From Eubacterium sp. An11 (GTDB taxonomy: Bacteria > Bacillota > Clostridia > Lachnospirales > Lachnospiraceae): a stretch of DNA of 62,151 bases. The first letter of the stretch is position 1. Each line of letters starts with the position of its first letter. The notes below the pieces were generated by a model, which was not told the origin of the DNA, did no database searches, and was given only the letters and a program-made list of their open reading frames with translations. Shown here piece by piece: positions 1 to 8,125 of this stretch. The stretch is taken from contig NZ_NFLV01000019.1 in assembly GCF_002161065.1 (NCBI RefSeq), positions 1 to 62,151 on the forward strand. The letters are read 5' to 3'. The position numbers and the translations under genes were made by a program.

Positions 1-67
1 GTCACCAAATGACTTTGAAAAACTATATGAGCAGACACAGACAAACGAACTGCTCTTAGTAAGTTAA
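1..67 (+). CDS. C-terminal end of a plus-strand ORF, possibly an IS transposase
   Basis: A frame opening at base 2 runs 21 codons to a TAA at 65-67 and reads SPNDFEKLYEQ near its middle. A short tail of this kind is reminiscent of the end of IS3-family transposases, and the sequence about 45 bases further on (cttgacataggacca) resembles the terminal repeat of such elements. Only the last 21 codons are present, so the family is a guess. It points towards the minus-strand phospholipase gene that ends at 126. Confidence 0.25.
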   Translation, partial: SPNDFEKLYEQTQTNELLLVS

Positions 68-94
68 GATGAGGATAAATTTCTCATTTTAACT
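62..94. terminator. Hairpin between convergent genes
   Basis: Arms agttaagatgag and ctcattttaact can fold over a nine-base loop, with imperfect pairing. It lies between the plus-strand ORF ending at 67 and the minus-strand phospholipase gene ending at 126, where a bidirectional terminator would be expected. The stem is AT-rich and weak. Confidence 0.3.
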
Positions 95-125
95 TGCGCT
101 AAATCTTGACATAGGACCATTTCTT

Positions 126-1502
126 TCAAAGCAAATGTCGGAAAGGAATGATCACAATACGCAGGATTCCGTAAAAAATCATTTTCCCTGCCCCCTGCTC
201 TTTCTGTCGATATTCTTCCCCATAGGTGATTGTTCCATCCGGAACCACCTGTCTGCTAGCCAGTTTCAAGCTTTCTGCCTGCTCACGTAGAGATTCGTTT
301 AGTTCCCCACTTTCAATGAACAACATCATTTCCGTATCAAGATAAACACTCCTCATATCTAAATTACAGGAACCAACCATGCTAAGCGTATCCCCAGCCA
401 ATATAGTCTTTGTATGTAATGCCTGCGCTCCTAGATATTCATAAACATAACTTCCTGTCTGTCTCACATTTTTCTTCTGATTCAAATAATCCGTACAACC
501 AAAAGGATTCGTGCCGCTCTCAACCGCATTGATAATTATTTCTGTTTTCACACTTCTTGAACATATCTCCGTCAAATCCTGATACATTTTCTGATTACAT
601 ATAATATAAGGAGTCTGTATCAGAATATTGTCCACTTCATTCATTTCCTTTACCATCCTATCCCAGAGTTGTGGCTGTTTATTCTCCGGCTCCATAGGAT
701 TGGTACAAAGTTCAATGCTTTCTGTAGCTATCGTTTCTTTTAACCAATCAGTCTCATAAAAAGCTTCTGGATATTTTTTTCTGACTTCCTGATAATGCCC
801 CCTTAATTTTCCATGAATATCCCCATGTTTCTCATACTTTCTGCAGCATGAAATATTCCATATTTTTTCAAAATATTCCTGCAGCTGGACATAGGACTTT
901 CCTCCACCCGGTACCATTTCATAAACCAGAATATCCCTATCCTCATTATATGAGTCGATATAATTACCAAGAAATAAATCATCTGTGTTTCTTCCGCCAA
1001 GGATATATGCAAAATCATCTGCAATCAAATATTTGTCATGCATCCTGTAATTATTTTTCCACGGTTTTATCAGCGTAATAGGATTGTATAGCTTAACCTC
1101 CACATTTTCATGCGACGTAAGTTCCCGAAAATTTCTACTTCCTCTCAAATATAATGTTCCATTTATGCCATCAACTAATATCTGAACCTTTACACCTCTA
1201 TCTGCAGCATTTAATAGTACAGCCATCATATCCTGACCACTGTTATCGTCACGAAAATCAAAAGTTGCAAGCACGATATTTTCTTTTGCCGATTCGATTA
1301 AACGGAGCCGCCACACCAACGCATCCACATTATTTTCTATATTTAATATCCTCTCCTGTCCAGCCATATTTAACGCCCTTTCACACTCTCTGTTTTCTTC
1401 ATCAGCTCGTTTGTGATACAGCGGCGGGATCACCAGACATACTATCAAATAAAAGAACCATATTCTCAAAATACCTTTTATCATCTTTCCGAATTTTTTC
1501 AT
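126..1502 (-). CDS. PLD-family (cardiolipin synthase-like) membrane protein
   Basis: A 458-residue protein with two phospholipase D HKD motifs: MHDKYLIADD at about residue 155 and HTKTILAGD at about 365, each followed by the usual glycine- and asparagine-containing strand (GGRNTDD, GSCNLDMRS). Residues 10-27 form one hydrophobic segment, so the enzyme is probably anchored with its catalytic part outside. The family transfers phosphatidyl groups (cardiolipin synthesis) or hydrolyses phosphodiesters; the substrate here is inferred. The open frame extends upstream to 1598, but the ATG at 1502 gives the natural MKKFGKMIKG start before the membrane segment. It is divergent from a TetR gene starting at 1573, with about 70 bases between them, suggesting local control by that regulator. 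Cls/PLD-like is certain; exact function is not. Confidence 0.85.
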   Translation of the reverse strand: MKKFGKMIKGILRIWFFYLIVCLVIPPLYHKRADEENRECERALNMAGQERILNIENNVDALVWRLRLIESAKENIVLATFDFRDDNSGQDMMAVLLNAADRGVKVQILVDGINGTLYLRGSRNFRELTSHENVEVKLYNPITLIKPWKNNYRMHDKYLIADDFAYILGGRNTDDLFLGNYIDSYNEDRDILVYEMVPGGGKSYVQLQEYFEKIWNISCCRKYEKHGDIHGKLRGHYQEVRKKYPEAFYETDWLKETIATESIELCTNPMEPENKQPQLWDRMVKEMNEVDNILIQTPYIICNQKMYQDLTEICSRSVKTEIIINAVESGTNPFGCTDYLNQKKNVRQTGSYVYEYLGAQALHTKTILAGDTLSMVGSCNLDMRSVYLDTEMMLFIESGELNESLREQAESLKLASRQVVPDGTITYGEEYRQKEQGAGKMIFYGILRIVIIPFRHLL

Positions 1503-1572
1503 TATTCTACACCATTGTATCCTTCGACATTTTATGCTACGATATAAAAAAACAAAAAGCGAGTTGATATAT
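1503..1572. promoter_or_regulatory. Divergent promoter region between PLD and TetR genes
   Basis: This 70-base AT-rich spacer separates divergently transcribed genes. On the plus strand TTGTAT (1515-1520) and TACGAT (1538-1543) are 17 bases apart and could be -35 and -10 boxes for the TetR gene. On the minus strand a TAAAAT box lies over the same bases. Overlapping divergent promoters are typical of TetR autoregulation. No clear operator palindrome was found. Confidence 0.35.
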
Positions 1573-2136
1573 ATGAACCATACAAAATCTGCCATCATAG
1601 ATGCTTTCTGGCAGTTGTTGGAAGAACGTCCCTACACCAAGATTACTGTAAGGGATATCGTAGAACTCTGCCAAGTCAATCGAAACACCTTTTACTATCA
1701 TTTTCATGACATTCCTGAGCTTCTGGAAACTACGATAAAATCTGATGTAGATCAAATCATCCAGACTAACGGACATTTTGGTTTACCGACGGATTGCTTG
1801 ATTCCAATTGTTGAGCGTTGCTTAAAACGTAAAAAAGCCATGCTCCATATATACCGTTCTGTGAAACGAGATATATTCCAAAGCGAATTAGAAAGAATCA
1901 TACTCTACACAGTAACTCAATATGTACATACTGTTACCAAAGATTTGAATATTCCTTCTGAAGATAAAACTATCCTAATACAGTACTATAAATGTTGCCT
2001 TCTTGGATACACATTAGATTGGCTGGACAAAAACATGAACTTTGACCTTTTGAAGTCAGTTACTCGTATTACTGATTTGATTGGAGATTCTTTGAAGCAG
2101 GCATTTCTTGAATTGTCCGAATCTTCAAGGACATAA
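1573..2136 (+). CDS. TetR/AcrR-family regulator
   Basis: A 187-residue regulator. The N-terminal 50 residues form a TetR helix-turn-helix (KITVRDIVELCQVNRNTFYY), followed by HFHDIPELL, the typical link to the ligand domain; the C-terminal two thirds are helical and would bind an effector and dimerise. The frame is open from 1534, but the ATG at 1573 fits the domain start. It is the only complete plus-strand gene in the first 61 kb. Its divergent neighbour is a PLD-type lipid enzyme, so regulation of that gene and of itself is the simplest inference. It is a paralogue of the TetR protein at 10055-10636, which has the same layout. Confidence 0.85.
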   Translation: MNHTKSAIIDAFWQLLEERPYTKITVRDIVELCQVNRNTFYYHFHDIPELLETTIKSDVDQIIQTNGHFGLPTDCLIPIVERCLKRKKAMLHIYRSVKRDIFQSELERIILYTVTQYVHTVTKDLNIPSEDKTILIQYYKCCLLGYTLDWLDKNMNFDLLKSVTRITDLIGDSLKQAFLELSESSRT

Positions 2137-2150
2137 TACCCGATTAGATT

Positions 2151-2177
2151 GAGCACCGCTTTAACTTGACGGTGCTC
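2151..2177. terminator. Intrinsic terminator shared by convergent genes
   Basis: A perfect 8-base stem, gagcaccg and cggtgctc, with an 11-base loop, followed on the plus strand by ttt. It sits 14 bases after the TetR stop and just beyond the stop codon of the minus-strand cls gene (2179), so it can serve both. Confidence 0.7.
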
Positions 2178-2178
2178 T

Positions 2179-3722
2179 TTACATTAGTGGGGCAAATATT
2201 CTCAAGATTTCCTGAAATACCCTTATTGGCAACCTTTCTATACACTCTTCTAATGTAATCTGCGTGCACTCATTCAATGTATCAAAATAATCTTTTTTAA
2301 TTTGTAATACTGCCTTACTGTTATACATCCATACTCCACATTCGAAATGCAGATAGAGGCTTCTAAAATCTAAATTCGTTGTTCCTACAGTCGCTATCTG
2401 GTCATCGGAAACAAATATTTTAGAATGCATAAATCCTTTTGAATATTCATATATTTTCACACCACCATATATCAATTCCCTGTAAAATGATCGTGTAGTC
2501 AAATGAATCAAGGCCTTGTCATAAATATGAGGAGTGATAATCCGCACATCTACACCGCTTTTAGCCGCTAAGCACAATGCAGATACCATGCTGTCATCGA
2601 CAATCAAATATGGCGTACAGATATAGACATAATCCTTAGCATTATTTATAATCTGAAGATATACATGTTCTCCCACGTTTTCATTATCCACAGGACTATC
2701 CGAATAGGGTTGTACAAATCCATCTGATTCTATTCTTTCATCTACTTCATTTTTGGGGAAAAAGCATTCTATGTCATCTGGTATTCCACAACATAATTCC
2801 CACATTTCCAAAAACATTAATGTCAAACTCCATGCAGCTTTCCCTTTGATTTGTATAACTGCATCTTTCCAATACCCATGTTTTTCATAAGTATTGATGT
2901 ACTCATCAGACAGATTTAAGCCTCCAGTAAAGCAACCTTCCCATCAATTACAGTAATTTTCCTATGATCCCGATTATTCTGAATAGCCGTAAGAACAGGA
3001 CGAAATGGATTAAACACTTCACATTTAATACCAATATTTTTCAATTGCATCGCATAGTCTTTCGGTAGTGCGAGAAAACATCCAATATCATCATAAATAA
3101 CTAGCACCTCAACATCTTGAGAAACCTTTTCTTTCAAAATATCCAAAATAGACTGCCACATCAATCCATCTTTAATAATAAAGTATTCTATAAAAATATA
3201 TTTTTGTGCCTTTTTCAATTCCTCCAGGAAAATAGGAAAAAATTTCTCTCCCGGCGAAAGGTACTCAGTCTGGGTATCATCATAAACAGGAAAACCAGCA
3301 TACTTTAGATACCGGATCTGTGGTATATGAGCAGGAGCCTCATAATATGCAGATTTTTCTGCACTTCCAGGTAATCCATAAAGGGTTCTGTTCTTTTGTC
3401 CGATCTGAAATATTTTCTGTTCAAATTTTCTTGTAGATGCCTGAAAATTATATAAGATATACAACAGACTTCCAAACAACGGAAACAATAAAATCAAAAA
3501 ATTCCAGATTACTTTATTGGCCCTTTTGTCCTTTTTAGAAATGATATAAAGGACAAGAAACCCACTGATTATATGAACAACGCTTCGTAATACTTGTGCA
3601 ATAAAGCTTTCATTTTGAAAAATAAAGAACAAAAAGCAAAGTTGTAAAATCAACAAGAATAATACTTGTACTCGTCTCAAGAGCAATGCTCTAAACCATG
3701 AACGCTTCATTTGATTCCCCAC
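2179..3722 (-). pseudogene. cls: Cardiolipin synthase broken by a one-base frameshift
   Basis: Two adjacent frames make one cardiolipin synthase. The first (3722 down to 2916) has three N-terminal hydrophobic segments and the first HKD motif (NNRDHRKITVIDGKVA), then stops after VALLEA. The second frame resumes FTGGLNLSDEYIN, continues through KAAWSLTLMFLEMW and carries the second motif (FMHSKIFVSDDQIATVGTTN). Adding one base to the three-base A run at 2929-2931 (T run on the coding strand) joins the frames into a full-length protein of about 514 residues. In the family the enzyme condenses two phosphatidylglycerols, or uses another phosphatidyl donor, at the membrane. A real inactivating mutation and a sequencing error in a short homopolymer look the same here. 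The PLD gene at 126-1502 could compensate. Confidence 0.85.
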
Positions 3723-3727
3723 TTATT

Positions 3728-4591
3728 CTAAATTCTTATTTTTCTACTTATCCCCATACCGAAAGCCCCTGGTCCTACATGACAGCTGATACTGAAAGTC
3801 AGCGGATCGTATTTAACATCTTCCCAAGGAAACATCTCTTGGGCCATTTCCATCCATTCCTGATGTTCTTCTTTTTTTCCGAAGCTCCCTGCGACGCCCA
3901 CATATATCTCATCACTATTTTTATGAAATTCATCTGCAATTGTTTTCATTTCCATAAGCAGACGCTTTTTACAGCTTTTTGTTCCACGAACTTTTGTATA
4001 GGCATCTAAACGTTCCCCGGCAATTACAAGCAGTGGTTTTATACTTAATAATGTGCCCATGGCAGCTCCCGCCGGAGTGACACGTCCACCCATTTTCAAA
4101 TATTCTAAGGTTTCCACGCCTACATAGATAATGGATTCATAAGCAGTTTGTTCTAAAGCTTCTTTTATTTCTTTTGCAGAACACCCTTTTTCTTTCAACA
4201 TCAGCGCATCCAACACGGACTGCCTCTGGGTGACAGAAATGCGATGATTATCAACCACCTGTACTTTTTCTTCATAATCCTGTGCCAGTACCTGAGCTGT
4301 TTGACAGGAACCACTAAGTCCGCTGGACATTGGAATATATACAAGCTCATCATATTCGGATAAGAGCAGTTTATCCCACATGTCTAAAACTTCTGCTGGT
4401 GAAGGCTGAGAACTAAAAACTTCTCTTTTTTCCTCAAGGCATTGATAAAACTCCTCATGAGTTAAATCAATGCCTTCATAGTATGTTTTCCCTTCCAGAA
4501 TCACCGGCATTGGAATGACATGGACACCTAGAATCTTTCCTTCTTCTTCAAAGATCCCACTGTTGCTGTCTGTTACAATCGCAACGTTCAT
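3728..4591 (-). CDS. DegV-family fatty-acid-binding protein (FakB-like)
   Basis: A 287-residue DegV/FakB protein. It begins with the family strand VAIVTDSNSGI, contains SSGLSGSC near residue 90 and GGRVTPAGA near 175, all lining the bound acyl chain in known structures. FakB proteins hold a fatty acid while FakA phosphorylates it, feeding exogenous fatty acids into phospholipids. The ATG at 4591 is preferred to 4612 because GGAGG lies 8 bases upstream. It lies 5 bases before the broken cls gene and 31 after metK, so it is probably in the same transcript. No FakA kinase is in the window. Confidence 0.88.
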   Translation of the reverse strand: MNVAIVTDSNSGIFEEEGKILGVHVIPMPVILEGKTYYEGIDLTHEEFYQCLEEKREVFSSQPSPAEVLDMWDKLLLSEYDELVYIPMSSGLSGSCQTAQVLAQDYEEKVQVVDNHRISVTQRQSVLDALMLKEKGCSAKEIKEALEQTAYESIIYVGVETLEYLKMGGRVTPAGAAMGTLLSIKPLLVIAGERLDAYTKVRGTKSCKKRLLMEMKTIADEFHKNSDEIYVGVAGSFGKKEEHQEWMEMAQEMFPWEDVKYDPLTFSISCHVGPGAFGMGISRKIRI

Positions 4592-4622
4592 CTCATAATC
4601 CTCCTGTGCCATTTTTATACTA

Positions 4623-5816
4623 TTACAAATATTTCTTTAATTCATTTACTTTATCCAGCCTTTCCCATGGAAGATCCAAATCTTCTCTTCCAAAATGTCC
4701 ATAAGCAGCTGTCTGTCTGTAAATAGGCCTTCTTAAAGTCAATTCTTTGATAATACCAGCTGGGCGAAAATCAAAGTTCTCTCTTACAATCTCCGTAATT
4801 CTCTCATCTGAAAGTTTTCCTGTTCCAAACGTGTCCACCATAATTGAGGTGGGCTGTGCTACACCAATAGCATAGGAAAGCTGCACCTCACATTTTTCAG
4901 CCAACCCTGACGCTACAATGTTTTTTGCCGCATAACGAGCCGCATATGATGCAGAGCGATCTACCTTAGTACAGTCCTTTCCCGAAAAAGCTCCACCACC
5001 ATGCCGCGCATATCCTCCATATGTATCTACAATAATCTTACGGCCTGTCAATCCACTGTCTCCATGCGGTCCACCTATTACAAAACGGCCTGTTGGATTG
5101 ATATAGAATTTTGTATTCTCGTCCACCATTCCACCTGGTAGGATTTCGTCAAACACATATTTTTTAATATCCAACTGAATCTGTCCCTGTGTTATGTCCG
5201 GATCATGCTGTGTAGAAAGCACTACGGCATCCAGCCTGAATGGTTTGTCCTTTTCATCATATTCTACAGTTACCTGGGTTTTTCCATCTGGTCTCAAATA
5301 TGGAAGTATTCCTTCTTTTCGTACTTTTGTCAGCTGCAATGCCAGCTTATGTGCAAGCTCAATGGGATAGGGCATATACGTCTTAGTCTCATTCGTCGCA
5401 TATCCAAACATCATCCCCTGATCTCCAGCTCCGATGGCTTCAATCTCTTCATCCGACAAATTATGTTCTTTTGCCTCAAGAGCCTTATCCACACCCATTG
5501 CTATATCTGCCGACTGTTCATCAATGGCTGTTAACACACCACAGGTATCTGCATCAAAACCATACTCTGCATTTGTATATCCAATTTCCCTGATTGTATC
5601 TCGAACCACCTTCTGGATATCTACATATGCATTGGAAGTAATTTCTCCCATTACCATAACAAGACCTGTAGTCGTTACCGTCTCACACGCCACCCGGCTC
5701 ATAGGATCCTGCTTCAACAATTCATCCAGCACGGCATCTGAAATAGCATCACACATTTTATCTGGATGCCCTTCTGTGACAGACTCCGATGTAAAAAATC
5801 GTTTACTTTTATTCAT
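4623..5816 (-). CDS. metK: S-adenosylmethionine synthetase
   Basis: A 397-residue MetK, normal length, making S-adenosylmethionine from methionine and ATP in the cytoplasm. Signature sequences are the N-terminal [16 protein letters not shown], the ATP-binding [12 protein letters not shown] at about residue 116 and the phosphate-binding [17 protein letters not shown] at about 256. The start has GAAAGGAAATG just upstream. The 72-base spacer upstream is too short for a SAM riboswitch and none is visible. Its place directly after a radical SAM gene, which consumes SAM, and inside a lipid locus is unusual. Whether this is the only metK of the genome cannot be judged from the window. Confidence 0.97.
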   Translation of the reverse strand: MNKSKRFFTSESVTEGHPDKMCDAISDAVLDELLKQDPMSRVACETVTTTGLVMVMGEITSNAYVDIQKVVRDTIREIGYTNAEYGFDADTCGVLTAIDEQSADIAMGVDKALEAKEHNLSDEEIEAIGAGDQGMMFGYATNETKTYMPYPIELAHKLALQLTKVRKEGILPYLRPDGKTQVTVEYDEKDKPFRLDAVVLSTQHDPDITQGQIQLDIKKYVFDEILPGGMVDENTKFYINPTGRFVIGGPHGDSGLTGRKIIVDTYGGYARHGGGAFSGKDCTKVDRSASYAARYAAKNIVASGLAEKCEVQLSYAIGVAQPTSIMVDTFGTGKLSDERITEIVRENFDFRPAGIIKELTLRRPIYRQTAAYGHFGREDLDLPWERLDKVNELKKYL

Positions 5817-5888
5817 TTTTCATTTCCTTTCATCTTTTTTCCGATTACCTGAATGAATACTTCGATATTCAAATTCATAGTTGTTTCT

Positions 5889-7244
5889 TTAATTTGCGAT
5901 TCCCTTTTTCTCTCTGTTCTCTTTCCAAAGTTCATCTGCAACTGGCTTCCAATACTTCGCATACTGGTCACATTTTGCACAAAGATGTTCTGCTGTTTCC
6001 GGAGATTGAAGATCTGTTGAGTGAGCTCCTGATTTTTCAACCATTGCACGAAGCTTGTCAGGATTTTCCAGCATAGGACACGGACGAAGCATATTATCAT
6101 TAAATGGCTGATTATCATGGTAAGCCATCATCATCGGTGACTGCAGTGCTTCCAGAAGCGTCTTTTCCCGAATATTAGAATCTGAATAATGGATAAATAC
6201 GCAAGGATCGATATCACCGTTAGCATTAATATGTAAGTAGCGATGACCACCAGCGATACATCCGCCAACATATTCTGCATCATTCTGAAAATCCAGTGCA
6301 AATAATGGCTTTGTGGCACGATAACGACGGATTTTCTCATAAACTCCGGTACGCTGCTGCGGTGTAGGCATCAACTCTGGAACAGCATCGTTTCCTACCG
6401 GCATATAATGGAAATACCATACAAAATAGGCGCCCATTTCAATCAATGTATCATAGAATTCCTCTGATGTAATTGAATCATAATTGGCACTGGTATAGCA
6501 GCAAGAGATTCCATAAATCAGTTTCTTTCTTCTGAGAAGTTCCATGGCTTTACGTACTTTCTGATATACACCAGTTCCACGTCGTCCATCAGTTGCCTCT
6601 TCAAATCCTTCCAGAGAAATGGCTGGTACAAAATTACCTACACGGAGCATTTCATCCGCAAATTCTTCGTCAATCAATGTTGAATTTGTAAAGCAAAGGA
6701 ATACGCAATCCGAATGCTTTTCACAGATCCGAATCAAGTCTTTTTTACGGACCAGCGGCTCCCCACCAGTGTAAATGTACAAATAAACGCCCAATTCTTT
6801 TCCCTGGCAGATAATATCATCAATCTCATCATAAGTAAGATTTAATTTGTGTCCATATTCCGCTGCCCAACAACCAGTACAGTGCAGATTACAGGCCGAT
6901 GTGGGATCCAGAAGGATAGCCCATGGAATATTACAGTTATACTTCTTTCTCAGTTCTTCTTCCTTTTTCCAGCCAACCAGACTGGCATTAATAAACAGAT
7001 TCACGGCAAGTGTCTTAGTCACATTGGGATCTACCTCTTTAAAAAGACGGCGGATATAGCTATAATAAGGATGTTCCGGATCTGTAATTGCTTCCCGAAT
7101 AATTTTTCTCTGAGAAATAAATTCACCATCAGCAAATTTGTCCGCCCAGTCCATCATCTTCGGCATATGCTTATCCGGATCCTTGTAAATATAATTGAAT
7201 GTCTGCTCGATTCCCAGTTTCTTTAAAGTATTTGATGCGTTCAT
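5889..7244 (-). CDS. Radical SAM protein, SPASM/HpnH-like
   Basis: A 451-residue radical SAM enzyme. The cluster motif CNLHCTGC (CxxxCxxC) is at about residue 117, followed by the SAM-binding TGGEPL at about 160. The C-terminal part has further cysteines (CIAGG, DPCVFIHYS, RPCPML, CAKCDQY), consistent with one or more auxiliary iron-sulfur clusters. The N-terminal 100 residues are helical. The overall layout resembles radical SAM enzymes that act on lipids or peptides, but the substrate is not identifiable. GGGAGGAATTC precedes the ATG. It lies between a DUF308 membrane protein gene and metK on the same strand, suggesting a SAM-dependent step tied to the neighbouring fatty-acid genes. Confidence 0.85.
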   Translation of the reverse strand: MNASNTLKKLGIEQTFNYIYKDPDKHMPKMMDWADKFADGEFISQRKIIREAITDPEHPYYSYIRRLFKEVDPNVTKTLAVNLFINASLVGWKKEEELRKKYNCNIPWAILLDPTSACNLHCTGCWAAEYGHKLNLTYDEIDDIICQGKELGVYLYIYTGGEPLVRKKDLIRICEKHSDCVFLCFTNSTLIDEEFADEMLRVGNFVPAISLEGFEEATDGRRGTGVYQKVRKAMELLRRKKLIYGISCCYTSANYDSITSEEFYDTLIEMGAYFVWYFHYMPVGNDAVPELMPTPQQRTGVYEKIRRYRATKPLFALDFQNDAEYVGGCIAGGHRYLHINANGDIDPCVFIHYSDSNIREKTLLEALQSPMMMAYHDNQPFNDNMLRPCPMLENPDKLRAMVEKSGAHSTDLQSPETAEHLCAKCDQYAKYWKPVADELWKENREKKGIAN

Positions 7245-7301
7245 AATAGAATTCCTCCCTATAATTTTATATTTGTTAATAATAAGTTTTACTTAAACAT
7301 T

Positions 7302-7901
7302 TTATTCTTCCCAGTCAGTATCTTCCTCGTTCTTTTCCTGTCCTTGGATTTGTTTTGAAATCTTCACCGTCTCCTTGACTGTGAGATGATTCATGAGACC
7401 TTCTGCAAAAAAACCGCATCCGATAATGACATGACTGATCTGACTTTCCTGAAACGGCTTTATTATAATTAAGATCCCAAAAGCAGCTACAATGATGGAA
7501 AGTGTCAATATCCATTTCCATATTTCAAGTCCAAATACTTTTGCGTCTTTTGCAGTCTGAACTTTTAATACAGCGTCAAGCAAAATCAACAATCCTAGTC
7601 CTGGGGAAAGATATGAACGGATACGCAAATTACATCCAAGCACTATCACTCCTAGCACTATCAGGAATATTCCACAGGCCAGATCATATTGGAAAGCCAG
7701 ATCATACAAATCATCTGAAAGATATCCAATAATCTTAACAATTCCATAGGCAGCTAATATGATGCCCCCTGTGATACATAGCACCAGTGGGGATATAGAT
7801 GGTATTGTCATACATACGATTCCAGCTATATAGAAAATAATTGAAATCAAAACATACCCATCTCTTGCCATACGAATCTTTTTCAATATTTTCACCTCCA
7901 T
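7302..7901 (-). CDS. DUF308/HdeD-family membrane protein
   Basis: A 199-residue protein with about six hydrophobic segments and charged ends (KKIRMARDGY at the start, EKNEEDTDWEE at the end), matching the DUF308/HdeD layout of small glycine-rich membrane proteins. In enterobacteria HdeD is linked to acid resistance; a function here is unknown. The ATG at 7901 overlaps a GGAGGTG sequence, so translation may really begin at the TTG at 7886, eight bases after it. It is 57 bases upstream of the radical SAM gene. Confidence 0.75.
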   Translation of the reverse strand: MEVKILKKIRMARDGYVLISIIFYIAGIVCMTIPSISPLVLCITGGIILAAYGIVKIIGYLSDDLYDLAFQYDLACGIFLIVLGVIVLGCNLRIRSYLSPGLGLLILLDAVLKVQTAKDAKVFGLEIWKWILTLSIIVAAFGILIIIKPFQESQISHVIIGCGFFAEGLMNHLTVKETVKISKQIQGQEKNEEDTDWEE

Positions 7902-8028
7902 TCTCTTTTTCTTGCCTAAATTCTACATACTATTTCATTCTTCTTCTATGGGCAAACGTCTTCTATATATCCAAAAACTAGGCAATCTTAACATGTTTGT
8001 CTGGATTCATTCAAAGTCCAAGATCAAT

Positions 8029-8077
8029 AAAAGCTTCCCATTGCCGACATAAATGTCGACAACGGAAAGCTTTTGCT
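8029..8077. terminator. Long hairpin after oleate hydratase gene
   Basis: The outer arms aaaagcttcc and ggaaagctttt flank an inner palindrome cgacataaatgtcg. The hairpin lies about 50 bases downstream of the oleate hydratase stop (8126) and is a likely terminator for that gene, although the minus-strand U tract after it (ttttatt) is short. The rest of the 7902-8125 spacer is AT-rich, with nothing else clear. Confidence 0.55.
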
Positions 8078-8125
8078 TATTTGTTTATCATGGAAAAGAA
8101 TATGATTATTTCAATTTTTTCAAAC

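Noticed and set aside
5817-5888. SAM riboswitch upstream of metK
   Set aside because: The spacer is only 72 bases and shows no SAM-I style helices or terminator.
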